A stretch of DNA of 64,000 nucleotides from Paenacidovorax monticola (GTDB lineage Bacteria > Pseudomonadota > Gammaproteobacteria > Burkholderiales > Burkholderiaceae_C): the NCBI RefSeq assembly GCF_014489595.1, contig NZ_CP060790.1:1054001-1118000 (forward strand), read 5' to 3'. Below, in pieces: positions 50,380 to 59,890 of the stretch. The notes under the pieces are model-generated. The model had not been told where the DNA came from. It was given only the letters and a program-made list of their open reading frames with translations, and made no database searches. Made by a program: the position numbers and the translations under genes. Numbering within the stretch: the first letter of the stretch is position 1; each line of letters starts with the position of its first letter.

Positions 50380-52932
50380 ATGGAATCCACCCCTTCTGAG
50401 CCCGTGCGCGCGAATGCGCCACGCGGGCCCTGGCTGCGCTGGTGGCGCAGCCTCTCTCCAACCCGCCAGGACCGCTTCGCCGCCCTGGCGCCGCTGGCGG
50501 CCGTGCTCATGTTCATGGCAGCCATCGTGGCCGCGTTCTGGTACCTGCGCATGGAGGAACTGGACCGCGAACAGGAGGCCCTGAAGCGCGACGTGGAATA
50601 CGCCCAGCAACGGGTGCGCCTGCGCCTGCTGGAGCGCCAGGAGCAGCTCATGCGCATCGCGCGCGATCTCTCCAACCAGGACCTGGAGCGCGCCGAGTTC
50701 GTGAGCCGGGCTGAGACGCTCATCAGCCAGTACCCGGAGCTGCAGGCCATCACCTGGATCGACGACAAGCGCCGCATCCGCGCCAGCCATGCTGCCCCAA
50801 CCGTGGCCGGCAGCCAGTTGCGCATCGCCGGCGAGGTGCTCAAGCCCGGCGAGACGGCCGACACCTTCGGCCTGGCGCGCGACCTGCAGCAGCCCGTGTA
50901 CTCCCAGCCGGCCTCCACCTCGGGCGACTCGGCGCCGCTCCTGCAACTGCAGGTGCCGCTGTCGGCCCAGGGCAAGTTCGGCGGCGTGGTGCTGGGCGAA
51001 TACTCCATCGACAGCCTGCTGCGCTACGGCACACCCACGGAGGTGCTGGCGCGCTACGCCGTCACGCTGCTCGATGGGCACAACCAGGTGCTGGCCGGCA
51101 CGCCGCTGGCCACGCGCAACCCGGCCCAGTGGGTGCCCTGGCGCGCACGCACCAATGCCTACGAGGTGCCCGTCTCGCCCGTGGGCAACGGCCTGGTGCT
51201 GCGCGCCCAGGCCTACCGCACCTCGCTGGGCGTGGTGGGCAGCGGGCTGTTCTGGCTCGTGGGCACCCTCAGCGCCATGACGGCCTGGATGCTCATCGCC
51301 ACCTGGCGCCACACGCGCCGGCGCATGCGCACGCAGGAAGCGCTGATCGCGGAAACCAACTTCCGCCGCGCCATGGAGAACTCCATCCTCACAGGCATGC
51401 GCGCGCTCGACCTGCAGGGCCGCATCACCTACGTGAATGCGGCGTTCTGCCAGATGACGGGCTGGACCGAGGCCGAACTCGTGGGCCAGGCCCCGCCGTA
51501 TTCCTACTGGCCCGAGTCCGACCACGAAAGCCTGCACGCCAAGCTGCGCGACGAGCTGTCGGGCAAGACCATCCAGGGCGGCTTCCAGGTGCGCGTACGG
51601 CGCAAGAGCGGCACGCTGTTTGACGCGCGCCTGTACGTGTCGCCGCTCATCGACGCGCGTGGCCAGCAGACGGGCTGGATGACCTCGATGACCGACATCA
51701 CCGAGCCCAATCGCATCCGCGAGCAGCTCTCGGCCTCGCACGAGCGCTTCACCATCGTGCTCGAATCGCTCGACGCCTCGGTGTCGGTCGCCCCCCTGGG
51801 CAGCGAGGAACTGCTGTTCGCCAACAAGCTCTACCGCCAGTGGTTCGGCTCCCAGACCACCGGCCACCTGCAGCTTGTGGCCCAGGCCGGCGTGCTGCCC
51901 AGCGGCGACGCGCCCACCAACATGGGCGGCATGGACGACGAGGACGGCCTCATGGGCCTGCCCACCGATCCGCTGACCAGCGCCCGCACCGAGAACGCCG
52001 AGATCTACCTGCCCGACCTGGGCAAGTGGCTCGAAGTGCGCTCCCGCTACCTCAACTGGGTGGACGGGCGCCTGGCCCAGATGGTCATCGCCACCGACAT
52101 CACGCCGCGCCGCCTGGCCGAGGAACAGGCCGCGCGCCAGGCCGAGCGCGCCCAGTCGGTGAGCCGCCTCATCACCATGGGCGAGATGGCCTCCAGCGTG
52201 GCCCACGAACTCAACCAGCCGCTCACGGCCATCAGCAACTACTGCAGCGGCATGATCTCGCGCATCCAGGGCGGACAGATCACCGAGGAGGCCCTGCTCT
52301 CGGCGCTCACGAAGACCGCCCACCAGGCCCAGCGCGCGGGCCAGATCATCCAGCGCATCCGCGCCTTCGTGAAGAAGAGCGAGCCCAACCGCACGCTGGC
52401 CGACGTGCCCGGCATGGTGAGCGAGGCCGTGGAACTGGCCGACATCGAGCTGCGCCGCCACAACGTGCGCCTCACGCACTACGTGGCCGCACGGCTGCCG
52501 CCCGTCATGGCCGACACCATCCTCATCGAGCAGGTGCTGGTCAACCTCATGAAGAACGGCGCCGAATCCATCGAGCAGGCACGCCGCCCCTCCTCCAACC
52601 GCAGCGTGGAGCTGCGCGTGGTGCCCAAGCAGATCGACGACCGCCAGGTGATCGAGTTCACCGTGCAGGACACGGGCCGGGGCCTGGCGCCCGAGGTGCT
52701 GGAGCGCCTGTTCGAGGCCTTCTTCTCCACCAAGAGCGAGGGCATGGGCATGGGCCTGAACCTGTGCCGCAGCATTGTCGAGTCGCACCAGGGAAGGATG
52801 CATGCCGAGAACCTCTACAATGGTTCCGAGGTTACCGGTTGCCGGTTCTCCTTCTGGCTGCCGCTGGCTCAGCCTGCGGATGCCACTACGAATTCTGTAG
52901 CAAACGCACCAACCCCAAGGACTATTGCATGA
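50380..52932 (+). CDS. Membrane sensor histidine kinase with PAS domains (FixL-like)
   Basis: 850 residues. A transmembrane helix (about 38-57), an extracytoplasmic sensor region (about 60-290) and a second helix (about 290-310) come first. Two PAS domains follow (about 335-455 and 460-590), then a HisKA-type domain with the phosphorylated His in SSVAHELNQPLTA, and an HATPase domain with NLMKNGAES, DTGRGL and GMGMGLNLC. The TGA stop overlaps the response-regulator ATG by four bases. The signal is unknown. It is divergent from the PDH operon, a hint that it may respond to carbon or respiratory state. Confidence 0.92.
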   Translation: MESTPSEPVRANAPRGPWLRWWRSLSPTRQDRFAALAPLAAVLMFMAAIVAAFWYLRMEELDREQEALKRDVEYAQQRVRLRLLERQEQLMRIARDLSNQDLERAEFVSRAETLISQYPELQAITWIDDKRRIRASHAAPTVAGSQLRIAGEVLKPGETADTFGLARDLQQPVYSQPASTSGDSAPLLQLQVPLSAQGKFGGVVLGEYSIDSLLRYGTPTEVLARYAVTLLDGHNQVLAGTPLATRNPAQWVPWRARTNAYEVPVSPVGNGLVLRAQAYRTSLGVVGSGLFWLVGTLSAMTAWMLIATWRHTRRRMRTQEALIAETNFRRAMENSILTGMRALDLQGRITYVNAAFCQMTGWTEAELVGQAPPYSYWPESDHESLHAKLRDELSGKTIQGGFQVRVRRKSGTLFDARLYVSPLIDARGQQTGWMTSMTDITEPNRIREQLSASHERFTIVLESLDASVSVAPLGSEELLFANKLYRQWFGSQTTGHLQLVAQAGVLPSGDAPTNMGGMDDEDGLMGLPTDPLTSARTENAEIYLPDLGKWLEVRSRYLNWVDGRLAQMVIATDITPRRLAEEQAARQAERAQSVSRLITMGEMASSVAHELNQPLTAISNYCSGMISRIQGGQITEEALLSALTKTAHQAQRAGQIIQRIRAFVKKSEPNRTLADVPGMVSEAVELADIELRRHNVRLTHYVAARLPPVMADTILIEQVLVNLMKNGAESIEQARRPSSNRSVELRVVPKQIDDRQVIEFTVQDTGRGLAPEVLERLFEAFFSTKSEGMGMGLNLCRSIVESHQGRMHAENLYNGSEVTGCRFSFWLPLAQPADATTNSVANAPTPRTIA

Positions 52933-53555
52933 GCTTGATCCCGAAAAAAGGCACCGTTTACGTGGTGGACGATGACGAGGCCGTCCGCGACTCCCTGCAA
53001 TGGCTGCTGGAGGGCAAGGACTACCGGGTGCGCTGCTTTGATTCGGCCGAATCCTTCCTCTCGCGCTACGACCCGCGCGAGGTTGCCTGCCTGATCGTCG
53101 ACATTCGCATGGGCGGCATGACCGGCCTGGAACTGCAGGATCGCCTGATCGAGCGCAAGTCGCCCCTGCCCATCGTGTTCATCACGGGCCACGGCGACGT
53201 GCCCATGGCCGTGAACACCATGAAGAAGGGCGCGCTCGACTTCATCCAGAAGCCTTTCAACGAGGAAGAGCTGCTGGGCCTGGTGGAGCGCATGCTCGAC
53301 CATGCGCGCGAGGCCTTCGCGGGCTACCAGCAGGCCGCGAGCCGCGACGCCCTGCTGTCCAAGCTCACGGGCCGCGAGGCCCAGGTGCTCGAACGCATCG
53401 TCGCCGGCCGCCTGAACAAGCAGATCGCCGATGACCTGGGCATCAGCATCAAGACGGTGGAGGCGCACCGCGCCAACATCATGGAAAAGCTCAACGCGAA
53501 CACCGTGGCCGATCTGCTCAAGATCGCCCTGGGCCAGGCCGCCGCCAAGGCCTGA
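52929..53555 (+). CDS. FixJ/LuxR-family response regulator
   Basis: 208 residues. A receiver domain (1-120) has the acidic pocket DDDEAV, the phospho-acceptor Asp58 in LIVDIRMGGMTG, and Lys in QKPFNEEE. A LuxR-type HTH (about 140-200) has LTGREAQVLERIVAGRLNKQ and SIKTVEAHRANIMEKL. The layout matches FixJ/StyR/TodT regulators. Its ATG lies within the kinase stop (ATGA, 52929-52932), so the pair is co-translated. Target genes are not shown by the sequence; the divergent aceE promoter is a candidate. Confidence 0.93.
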   Translation: MSLIPKKGTVYVVDDDEAVRDSLQWLLEGKDYRVRCFDSAESFLSRYDPREVACLIVDIRMGGMTGLELQDRLIERKSPLPIVFITGHGDVPMAVNTMKKGALDFIQKPFNEEELLGLVERMLDHAREAFAGYQQAASRDALLSKLTGREAQVLERIVAGRLNKQIADDLGISIKTVEAHRANIMEKLNANTVADLLKIALGQAAAKA

Positions 53556-53557
53556 TA

Positions 53558-53612
53558 CCCCAATTTTGATAGCTGCCAGCGCTTTCCACACAAGCGCTGC
53601 AGTGCTTTTTGA
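53558..53612. repeat. Dispersed repeat copy between the response regulator and folD
   Basis: AATTTTGATAGCTGCC is followed by AGCGCTT-N7-AAGCGCT (perfect 7-bp arms at 53578-53584 and 53592-53598) and a TGCTTTTTGAC tail. I recall this motif (TTTTGATAGCTGC, AGCGCTT) as a frequent intergenic repeat in Comamonadaceae. Related degenerate copies lie at 3535, 18747, 28391 and 30210. The hairpin with its T-rich tail may also terminate the two-component transcript. Confidence 0.55.
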
Positions 53613-53629
53613 CTGGTACTTTTTCTGAC

Positions 53630-54484
53630 ATGACAGCCCAACTCATCGACGGCAACGCCCTCTCCCGCCAACTGCGCGCCGACGTGGCCGAGCGCGCCCT
53701 CGCCCTCAAGGCCCGGGGCACCACGCCCGGCCTGGCCGTGGTGCTGGTGGGCGACAACCCGGCCAGCCAGGTGTACGTGCGCAACAAGGTCAAGGCCTGC
53801 CACGACGCCGGCCTGCATTCGGTGCTAGAGCAATACCCGGCCGACCTTGGCGAGGCAGAACTGCTGGCGCGCGTGGAAGCGCTCAACAACGATCCGTCCA
53901 TCCACGGCATCCTGGTGCAGCTGCCCCTGCCCGCCCACATCGACGCGCAGAAGGTGATCGAGGCCATCTCGCCCGCCAAGGACGTGGACGGCTTCCACAT
54001 CGCCAGCGCCGGCGCGCTGATGACCGGCATGCCCGGCTTCTGGCCCTGCACGCCTTACGGCTGCATGAAGATGCTCGAGTCGATCGGCTACGACCTGCGC
54101 GGAAAGCACGCCGTCGTGATCGGCCGCAGCAACATCGTGGGCAAGCCCATGGCACTGATGCTGCTGCAGAAGGACGCCACCGTGACCATCTGCCATTCGC
54201 GCACGCCCGACCTCAGGGCCCAGACACTGCAGGCCGACGTGATCGTGGCCGCCGTGGGCAAGCGCAACGTGCTCACGGCCGACATGGTCAAGCCGGGCGC
54301 CGTGGTCCTCGACGTGGGCATGAACCGCAACGACGAGGGCAAGCTCTGCGGCGACGTGGACTTCGACGGCGTGAAGAACGTGGCCGGCTGGATCACCCCC
54401 GTGCCTGGCGGGGTCGGCCCCATGACCATTACGATGCTGCTCGTGAACACCCTCGAAGCGGCCGAACGCGCCGCGAGCGCTTGA
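53630..54484 (+). CDS. folD: Bifunctional methylenetetrahydrofolate dehydrogenase/cyclohydrolase
   Basis: Interconverts 5,10-methylene-, 5,10-methenyl- and 10-formyl-tetrahydrofolate in the cytoplasm for one-carbon supply. 284 residues, the usual length. It has [13 protein letters not shown] (catalytic Tyr and Lys), [20 protein letters not shown], the dinucleotide-binding [13 protein letters not shown] and the C-terminal [11 protein letters not shown]. The ATG at 53630 (MTAQL) fits the family better than the upstream alternative. It is followed by the M3 peptidase gene on the same strand. Confidence 0.96.
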   Translation: MTAQLIDGNALSRQLRADVAERALALKARGTTPGLAVVLVGDNPASQVYVRNKVKACHDAGLHSVLEQYPADLGEAELLARVEALNNDPSIHGILVQLPLPAHIDAQKVIEAISPAKDVDGFHIASAGALMTGMPGFWPCTPYGCMKMLESIGYDLRGKHAVVIGRSNIVGKPMALMLLQKDATVTICHSRTPDLRAQTLQADVIVAAVGKRNVLTADMVKPGAVVLDVGMNRNDEGKLCGDVDFDGVKNVAGWITPVPGGVGPMTITMLLVNTLEAAERAASA

Positions 54485-54515
54485 ACCTCTGGGCGGCGAC
54501 GCCATCTCACTCGGC

Positions 54516-56549
54516 ATGAGCAATCCTCTCCTCGACTTCAACGACCTGCCCCTGTTCGACCGCATCGCGCCCGCTGACGTGGCCCCGGCCATGGACACCC
54601 TGCTGGCGCGCGCGGACGCGGCCCTCGAAACCGTGACGGCGCCCGACTTCCCCGCGCGCTGGGACGCGATCGCCAAGGAGCTCGACGTTGCCACCGAGGA
54701 GCTGGGCCGCGCCTGGGGCGCCGTGAGCCACCTCAACAGCGTGGCCGACACGGCCGAGTTGCGCGCCGCCTACAACGAGGCCCTGCCGCGCGTGACCGAG
54801 TTCTGGACGCGCCTGGGCGCCGACGAGCGCCTGTACGCCAAGTACAAGGCCATCGACCCCGCCACGCTCAACGCCGAGCAGCGCCAGGCGCGCAGCAACG
54901 CCATCCGCAACTTCGTGCTCTCGGGCGCCGAGCTGCAGGGTGCTGCCAAGGAGCGCTTCGCGCAGATCCAGGAACGCATGGCTGAACTGAGCCAGAAGTT
55001 CAGCGAGAACGCCCTCGACGCGACCGATGCCTTCGCCTACTACGCCGATGCCGGCGAGGTCGATGGCCTGCCCGACGACGTGCTGCAGGCCACGCGCGCG
55101 GCCGCCGAGCAGGATGGCAAGCCTGGCCACAAGCTCACGCTCAAGATGCCCTGCTACCTGCCCGTGATGCAGTTCGCCAGGAACAGTGCGCTGCGCGAGC
55201 GGCTGTACCGCGCCTACGCCACGCGCGCCTCCGACCAGGCCGAGGGCGATGCCAAGCGCTTCGACAACACGGCGCTCATCGGCGAGATCCTGGCGCTGCG
55301 CCGCGAAGAGGCCCAATTGCTGGGCTACGCCAACTTCGGCGAAGTGTCCGTCGTGCCCAAGATGGCCGAGTCCCCGGCCCAGGTCGTCGCCTTCCTGCGC
55401 GACCTGGCGCACCGTGCGCGCCCCTACGCCGAGCGCGACGTGGCCGACCTGCGAGCCTTCGCCGCCGAACACCTGGCCCTGGCCGATCCGCAGCCCTGGG
55501 ACTGGCCCTACATCTCCGAGAAGCTCAAGGAAGCCCGCTACGCCTTCAGCGAACAGGAGGTCAAGCAGTACTTCACGGCCCCCAAGGTACTGGCAGGCCT
55601 TTTCAAGATCATCGAGACGCTGTTCGACGTGGCCATCCGCCGCGACAGCGCGCCCGTCTGGAACCGCGCGGTGGAGTTCTACCGGATCGAGCGCGGCGGC
55701 CGCCTCGTGGGCCAGTTCTACCTGGACCAGCCCGCACGCAAGGGCAAGCGCGGCGGCGCCTGGATGGACGACGTGCGCACGCGCTGGCTGCGCCCCGACA
55801 CGGGCCAGTTGCAAACGCCCGTGGCCCATCTGGTGTGCAACTTCGCCGAAGGCACGGGCGGCAAGCCGCCCCTGCTCACGCATGACGACGTGATCACGCT
55901 GTTCCACGAGTTCGGCCACGGTCTGCACCACATGCTCACCCAGGTGAACGAGCGCGACGTCTCGGGCATCGGCGGCGTGGAATGGGACGCCGTGGAACTG
56001 CCCAGCCAGTTCATGGAGAACTTCTGCTGGGAGTGGGACGTGCTCAAGCACATGACGGCCCATGTGGACACGGGCGAGCCGCTGCCGCGCGCGCTCTTCG
56101 ACAAGATGATCGCAGCCAAGAACTTCCAGTCCGGCATGGGCACGCTGCGCCAGATCGAGTTCGCGCTGTTCGACATGCTGCTGCACACCGAGCACGATCC
56201 GGCGCAAGATTTCATGCCGCTGCTGGCGCAGGTGCGCGAGGAGGTGGCAGTGATCCAGCCGCCGGCCTTCAGTCGCACGGCCCACACCTTCAGCCACATC
56301 TTCGCGGGTGGCTACGCGGCTGGCTACTACAGCTACAAGTGGGCCGAGGTGCTGAGCGCCGACGCCTATGCCGCCTTCGAGGAAACCACGCGCCCCGACG
56401 GCACGCCCGATCCCGCAACCGGCCGCCGCTACCGCGAGGCCATTCTGGAGGCCGGCGGCAGCCGCCCCGCCATGGAGTCGTTCAAGGCCTTCCGGGGCCG
56501 CGAGCCCAGCCTGGACGCGCTGCTGCGCCACCAGGGTATGGCGGCCTGA
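54516..56549 (+). CDS. prlC: Oligopeptidase A (M3 family zinc metallopeptidase)
   Basis: 677 residues, as expected for OpdA/PrlC (about 680), a cytoplasmic zinc peptidase that degrades signal peptides and other oligopeptides. It has the zinc motif HEFGHGLHHML, the third ligand region GVEWDAVELPSQFMENF, and the C-terminal FSHIFAGGYAAGYYSYKWAEVLS. The start is 31 bases after folD. The next gene follows by 37 bases, so they may be transcribed together. Confidence 0.95.
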   Translation: MSNPLLDFNDLPLFDRIAPADVAPAMDTLLARADAALETVTAPDFPARWDAIAKELDVATEELGRAWGAVSHLNSVADTAELRAAYNEALPRVTEFWTRLGADERLYAKYKAIDPATLNAEQRQARSNAIRNFVLSGAELQGAAKERFAQIQERMAELSQKFSENALDATDAFAYYADAGEVDGLPDDVLQATRAAAEQDGKPGHKLTLKMPCYLPVMQFARNSALRERLYRAYATRASDQAEGDAKRFDNTALIGEILALRREEAQLLGYANFGEVSVVPKMAESPAQVVAFLRDLAHRARPYAERDVADLRAFAAEHLALADPQPWDWPYISEKLKEARYAFSEQEVKQYFTAPKVLAGLFKIIETLFDVAIRRDSAPVWNRAVEFYRIERGGRLVGQFYLDQPARKGKRGGAWMDDVRTRWLRPDTGQLQTPVAHLVCNFAEGTGGKPPLLTHDDVITLFHEFGHGLHHMLTQVNERDVSGIGGVEWDAVELPSQFMENFCWEWDVLKHMTAHVDTGEPLPRALFDKMIAAKNFQSGMGTLRQIEFALFDMLLHTEHDPAQDFMPLLAQVREEVAVIQPPAFSRTAHTFSHIFAGGYAAGYYSYKWAEVLSADAYAAFEETTRPDGTPDPATGRRYREAILEAGGSRPAMESFKAFRGREPSLDALLRHQGMAA

Positions 56550-56586
56550 CGGACGCCATACATCCCCCACAAGAGGAGACCCCACC

Positions 56587-57242
56587 ATGCCAAACCGCTC
56601 CCGCCACGCCGCGCCCCTCCCTGCCCTGCTGGCCACCGCCCTGCTGGCCCTGGCCAGCGCAGGCGCGCAGGCCCAGCCGGTGTACCGCATCGTTGGCCCG
56701 GACGGCAAGGTCACGTTCTCGGACCGGGCACCGGATACCCAGGCCCAGCCATCCACGGCAGCCGCCGCGCCAGCGGCCCCGGCCAATGCGGCGCTGCCCT
56801 ATGAGCTGCGCCAGGTGGCCTCCCGCTTTCCGGTCACGCTGTACACGGGCAGCGACTGCGCCCCCTGCACGAGCGCCCGCAACCTGCTGGTGAACCGGGG
56901 CATCCCTTTCACCGAGCGCACGGTGGGCTCCAACGAGGACATCGATGCGCTCAAGCGCATCTCGGGCAACTCCAGCCTGCCCTTCGGCACGATCGGCGGC
57001 CAGCAGCTCATGGGCTTCTCCGACGCCGAATGGACGCAGTACCTCGATGCAGCAGGCTACCCCAAGCAATCGCAGCTGCCCTCCAACTACCGCCGTCCAC
57101 CCGCCAAGCCGCTCGTGGAAAAGGCCGCGGCACCCGCCGCCGCCCCGCAGGCTCCGGAGCCGGCCGCGCCACCGCGCCCGGCGCCCGCCCGGCCTCACCG
57201 TCTCCGGTGACGCCTTCCAATCCGGCGGGCATCACGTTCTAA
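56587..57242 (+). CDS. Secreted DUF4124/glutaredoxin-like protein, with an apparent 1-base deletion near its end
   Basis: About 218 residues when restored. A Sec signal (LPALLATALLALASAGAQA) precedes a short DUF4124 domain (VYRIVGPDGKVTFSDRAP). A glutaredoxin-like domain follows with CAPC as redox site (SDCAPCTSARNLL) and the cis-Pro region SSLPFGTIGGQQLMGF. A Pro/Ala-rich tail ends the protein. In the given frame it stops early at 57210 with an untypical tail. One extra C in the run at 57188-57190 gives a tail ending SNPAGITF and a stop at 57242, just before a terminator; I recall that ending from relatives. A periplasmic thiol-redox role is inferred. Confidence 0.8.
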
Positions 57243-57248
57243 GCAGCA

Positions 57249-57272
57249 GGGGCGCCGAGGCGCCCCTCTTTC
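57249..57272 (+). terminator. Intrinsic terminator after the glutaredoxin-like gene
   Basis: GGGGCGCC and GGCGCCCC form a perfect stem around GA, followed by TCTTTC, six bases past the restored stop. It supports the stop at 57242. Confidence 0.8.
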
Positions 57273-57347
57273 ATGGGCAGGCGGCGCGGATTTCGTCTTC
57301 CGGGACCCGCCCCTTCGGCACGCGCGGTGCCGGAGCGGGCACAGGGG

Positions 57348-58046
57348 TCAATAGTGGATGGTGCGCACGCCGCCGGCCGTCCCCAGCAGGCACACAGCGG
57401 CCTTCTGGTGGGCGAACACGCCCACGGTCACCACGCCCGGCCACTGGTTCACCTCGGACTCGAATGCCAGCGGATCGCTGATCGACAGGCCGCGCACGTC
57501 CAGGATGTGCTGGCCGTTGTCCGTCACAAGCGGCTGGCCGTCCTTCAGGCGCAGAGTGGCCTGGCCGCCGCGTGCGGCGAAGCGGCGCGCGATCTGCTGC
57601 GCCGCCATCGGAATCACCTCCACGGGCAGCGGAAAGCGGCCCAGCGCCTCGACGAGCTTGGACTCGTCGGCAATGCACACGAAGCGCTGCGCCAGCGCCG
57701 CCACGATCTTCTCGCGCGTGAGCGCGGCGCCGCCGCCCTTGACCATGTAGCCACGCCCGTCGATCTCGTCGGCACCGTCGATGTAGACCGAGAGGGACTC
57801 CACCTCGTTCGCGTCGAACACCGGAATGCCCAGCGCCTGCAGGCGCTGCGTGCTGGCCACCGAACTCGACACCGCCCCACGGATGCGGTCCTTCATGGAC
57901 CCGAGCGCATCGATGAACTTGTTGACCGTGGAGCCGGTGCCCACGCCCACGATCTCGCCGGGCACCACGTACTGCAGCGCGGCCTGGCCCACGAGGGCCT
58001 TGAGTTCGTCTTGGGACAGGGGGGAAGGAGAAGCAGGTGTCGTCAT
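57348..58046 (-). CDS. rpiA: Ribose-5-phosphate isomerase A
   Basis: Interconverts ribose-5-phosphate and ribulose-5-phosphate in the pentose phosphate pathway. 232 residues. It has the phosphate-binding [38 protein letters not shown] with the catalytic Asp and Glu, and DESK, typical of RpiA. It is divergent from pyrD with only 35 bases between start codons. An imperfect hairpin without a T tract (57308-57342) lies just past its stop. Confidence 0.95.
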   Translation of the reverse strand: MTTPASPSPLSQDELKALVGQAALQYVVPGEIVGVGTGSTVNKFIDALGSMKDRIRGAVSSSVASTQRLQALGIPVFDANEVESLSVYIDGADEIDGRGYMVKGGGAALTREKIVAALAQRFVCIADESKLVEALGRFPLPVEVIPMAAQQIARRFAARGGQATLRLKDGQPLVTDNGQHILDVRGLSISDPLAFESEVNQWPGVVTVGVFAHQKAAVCLLGTAGGVRTIHY

Positions 58047-58081
58047 GGGGGAAAATCGGAAGGAACCACCGGATTATCCCC

Positions 58082-59146
58082 ATGTCTCTGATTCCCTACG
58101 CTTTCACCCGCCCCTTCCTGTTCGGCATGGACGCCGAGACCGCCCATGAACTGACCATGGACATGCTTGCGCGCGGCCAGCGCACGCCCCTGCAATGGGC
58201 CTGGTGCAACGAGACCGTGGAAGACCCGGTCCAGCTCGCGGGCCTCACCTTCCCCAACCGCGTGGGCCTGGCGGCAGGCCTGGACAAGAACGCGCGCTGT
58301 ATCGACGCGCTGGGCGCCATGGGCTTCGGCTTCGTCGAGGTCGGCACCGTCACGCCCAAGGGCCAGCCCGGCAACCCCAAGCCGCGCATGTTCCGCATCC
58401 CCGAAAAGAATGCGCTCATCAACCGCCTGGGCTTCAACAACGAAGGGCTCGACGCCTTCCTGCGCAATGTGCAGCAGGCGCGCTTTCGCTCGCAGCCGAG
58501 CAAGCGCCCCATGTTGCTGGGCCTGAACATCGGCAAGAACGCCACCACGGCCATCGAGGACGCCACGCGCGACTACCTGGCCTGCCTGGACGGCGTCTAT
58601 CCCCACGCTGACTACGTGACGGTGAACATCAGCTCGCCCAACACGCAGAACCTGCGTGCGCTGCAGAGCGATGCCGCGCTGGATGCGCTGCTCGCGGCCA
58701 TCGCGGAACGCCGCGAGGCCCTGGCCGTGCAGCACGCACGCCGTGTCCCGGTGTTCGTGAAGATCGCGCCGGACCTGGACGAAACGCAAGTCGCCGTGAT
58801 CGCCGCCACGCTGCAGCGCCATGGCACGGATGGCGTGATCGCCACCAACACCACGATCGGCCGCGAGGCCGTGAAGGGCCTGCGCCATGCCGAGGAAACG
58901 GGGGGCCTGAGCGGCGCCCCGGTGTACGAGGCCAGCAACCGCGTGATCAGCCAGTTGCGCGCGGCGCTGGGCAGCGGTTTTCCGATCATCGGCGTGGGCG
59001 GCATCCTGAGCGCGCAGGACGCCGTGGGCAAGATCCGTGCAGGCGCCGACGTGGTGCAGATCTACACGGGCCTGATCTACCAGGGCCCCACCCTGGTGGC
59101 CCAGGCGGCCCGGGCCATCAAGGCCGACAGCGCCAGCCGCCGTTAA
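58082..59146 (+). CDS. pyrD: Dihydroorotate dehydrogenase (quinone), class 2
   Basis: Oxidises dihydroorotate to orotate at the inner membrane, passing electrons to quinone, in pyrimidine synthesis. 354 residues. The N-terminal helical quinone-access region ([19 protein letters not shown]), [31 protein letters not shown] and the catalytic Ser in NISSPNT, with FMN loops TNTTIGR and [11 protein letters not shown], mark class 2. The ATG at 58082 gives the family N-terminus. It ends four bases before the convergent small-protein gene. Confidence 0.95.
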   Translation: MSLIPYAFTRPFLFGMDAETAHELTMDMLARGQRTPLQWAWCNETVEDPVQLAGLTFPNRVGLAAGLDKNARCIDALGAMGFGFVEVGTVTPKGQPGNPKPRMFRIPEKNALINRLGFNNEGLDAFLRNVQQARFRSQPSKRPMLLGLNIGKNATTAIEDATRDYLACLDGVYPHADYVTVNISSPNTQNLRALQSDAALDALLAAIAERREALAVQHARRVPVFVKIAPDLDETQVAVIAATLQRHGTDGVIATNTTIGREAVKGLRHAEETGGLSGAPVYEASNRVISQLRAALGSGFPIIGVGGILSAQDAVGKIRAGADVVQIYTGLIYQGPTLVAQAARAIKADSASRR

Positions 59147-59149
59147 GCC

Positions 59150-59455
59150 TCAGCGGCGCGCGCGCAACACCAGCGGCAGCACCACGCTGGCCCAGCGCAG
59201 CAGGCGGCGCGGCCCGACGGCCAGCGCCGCTCCCGCCGCGATCGCCGCCGCACCCGGATGCTGGCGCACCAGCACCAGGGCCCGGGCCAGCCAGGGCGCG
59301 TCCGCCTCGCCGCCGGCCGCTGCGGCAGCCTGCACCGCCTGCTGCCGTGCGGCTCTGCGCGCCCGCAGGCGCTCGCGCTGCGCGGCAATCCGCTCCAGCA
59401 CGGCCTGCTGCTCGGGCGTGGGCACGGGGGCCCAGGATTCGACGGGTTGATTCAC
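59150..59455 (-). CDS. Small YqjK-like protein following a YqjE homologue
   Basis: 101 residues from a GTG start at 59455. A charged, Arg-rich helical N-terminal half (AAQRERLRARRAARQQAVQ) is followed by a hydrophobic C-terminal segment (ARALVLVRQHPGAAAIAAGAAL). Length, composition and gene order resemble E. coli YqjK, third gene of yqjD-yqjE-yqjK. The start overlaps the upstream stop as GTGA (59452-59455), supporting the non-ATG start and coupling. Function unknown. Confidence 0.78.
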   Translation of the reverse strand: MNQPVESWAPVPTPEQQAVLERIAAQRERLRARRAARQQAVQAAAAAGGEADAPWLARALVLVRQHPGAAAIAAGAALAVGPRRLLRWASVVLPLVLRARR

Positions 59456-59847
59456 AGCCGCTCCTTCACGCCCTGCCAGTCCTGGGCCAGTTCCCGGCGC
59501 GTCAACGCAAACCCCTGGCCCGCCTGCCGCAGCACGGACACCAGGGCGGCCAGGGCCACACCCCAGCCCGCCAGCCATACCAGGGCCACGATCCAGGCCA
59601 CGAGCGTGCGGTGCGGCGTGTCCCAGAACTGCACGAGCACGGCCAGCGACAGCAGCATGAACGCGACCACGGTCAGCCCGGCAACGGCCAGCGACAGCAG
59701 CAGCACCTGCGCCAGGCACCGTTTCTGGTCCTGCCATTCCAGGCGGGCCAGGGCCACGCGGTCCTCGATGGCGATGGCCCCTTCGATGACGGCGGCCCGC
59801 CAGCGGGCCACCAGCATGTCCAGGCCCAGCAGGGACAGCCAGTTCAT
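59452..59847 (-). CDS. Phage-holin-like (YqjE family) membrane protein
   Basis: 131 residues. An N-terminal amphipathic part is followed by two adjacent membrane helices (VLLLSLAVAGLTVVAFMLLSL; LVAWIVALVWLAGWGVALAAL). This matches the YqjE/putative actinobacterial holin-X family, which is not phage-related in this context. It lies between a DUF883 gene and a YqjK-like gene as in E. coli. Function unknown; members are inner-membrane and stress-linked. Confidence 0.85.
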   Translation of the reverse strand: MNWLSLLGLDMLVARWRAAVIEGAIAIEDRVALARLEWQDQKRCLAQVLLLSLAVAGLTVVAFMLLSLAVLVQFWDTPHRTLVAWIVALVWLAGWGVALAALVSVLRQAGQGFALTRRELAQDWQGVKERL

Positions 59848-59890
59848 GCGCCCCGCGCCTTTTCAGGAATTGCCTGCATGGGCACGCCGA

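Noticed and set aside
46254..50399. A 1381-codon open frame on the plus strand opposite aceE and aceF
   Set aside because: It is antisense to well-matched PDH genes. Its His/Gly/Leu/Ala-rich product looks like the complement of GC-biased codons. Similar shadows occur opposite most genes here.
50311..52803. An 830-codon minus-strand frame opposite the sensor kinase
   Set aside because: The plus strand has clear PAS, HisKA and HATPase motifs; the antisense product is compositionally biased.
53558..53612. Riboswitch upstream of folD
   Set aside because: The structured segment is explained by the dispersed repeat with its AGCGCTT hairpin; no conserved THF-type riboswitch core was recognised.
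59452..59847. Prophage remnant suggested by a holin-like protein
   Set aside because: The holin-X resemblance is that of chromosomal YqjE proteins. It sits in a yqjD-yqjE-yqjK-like operon, and no phage genes, integrase or att sites are nearby.
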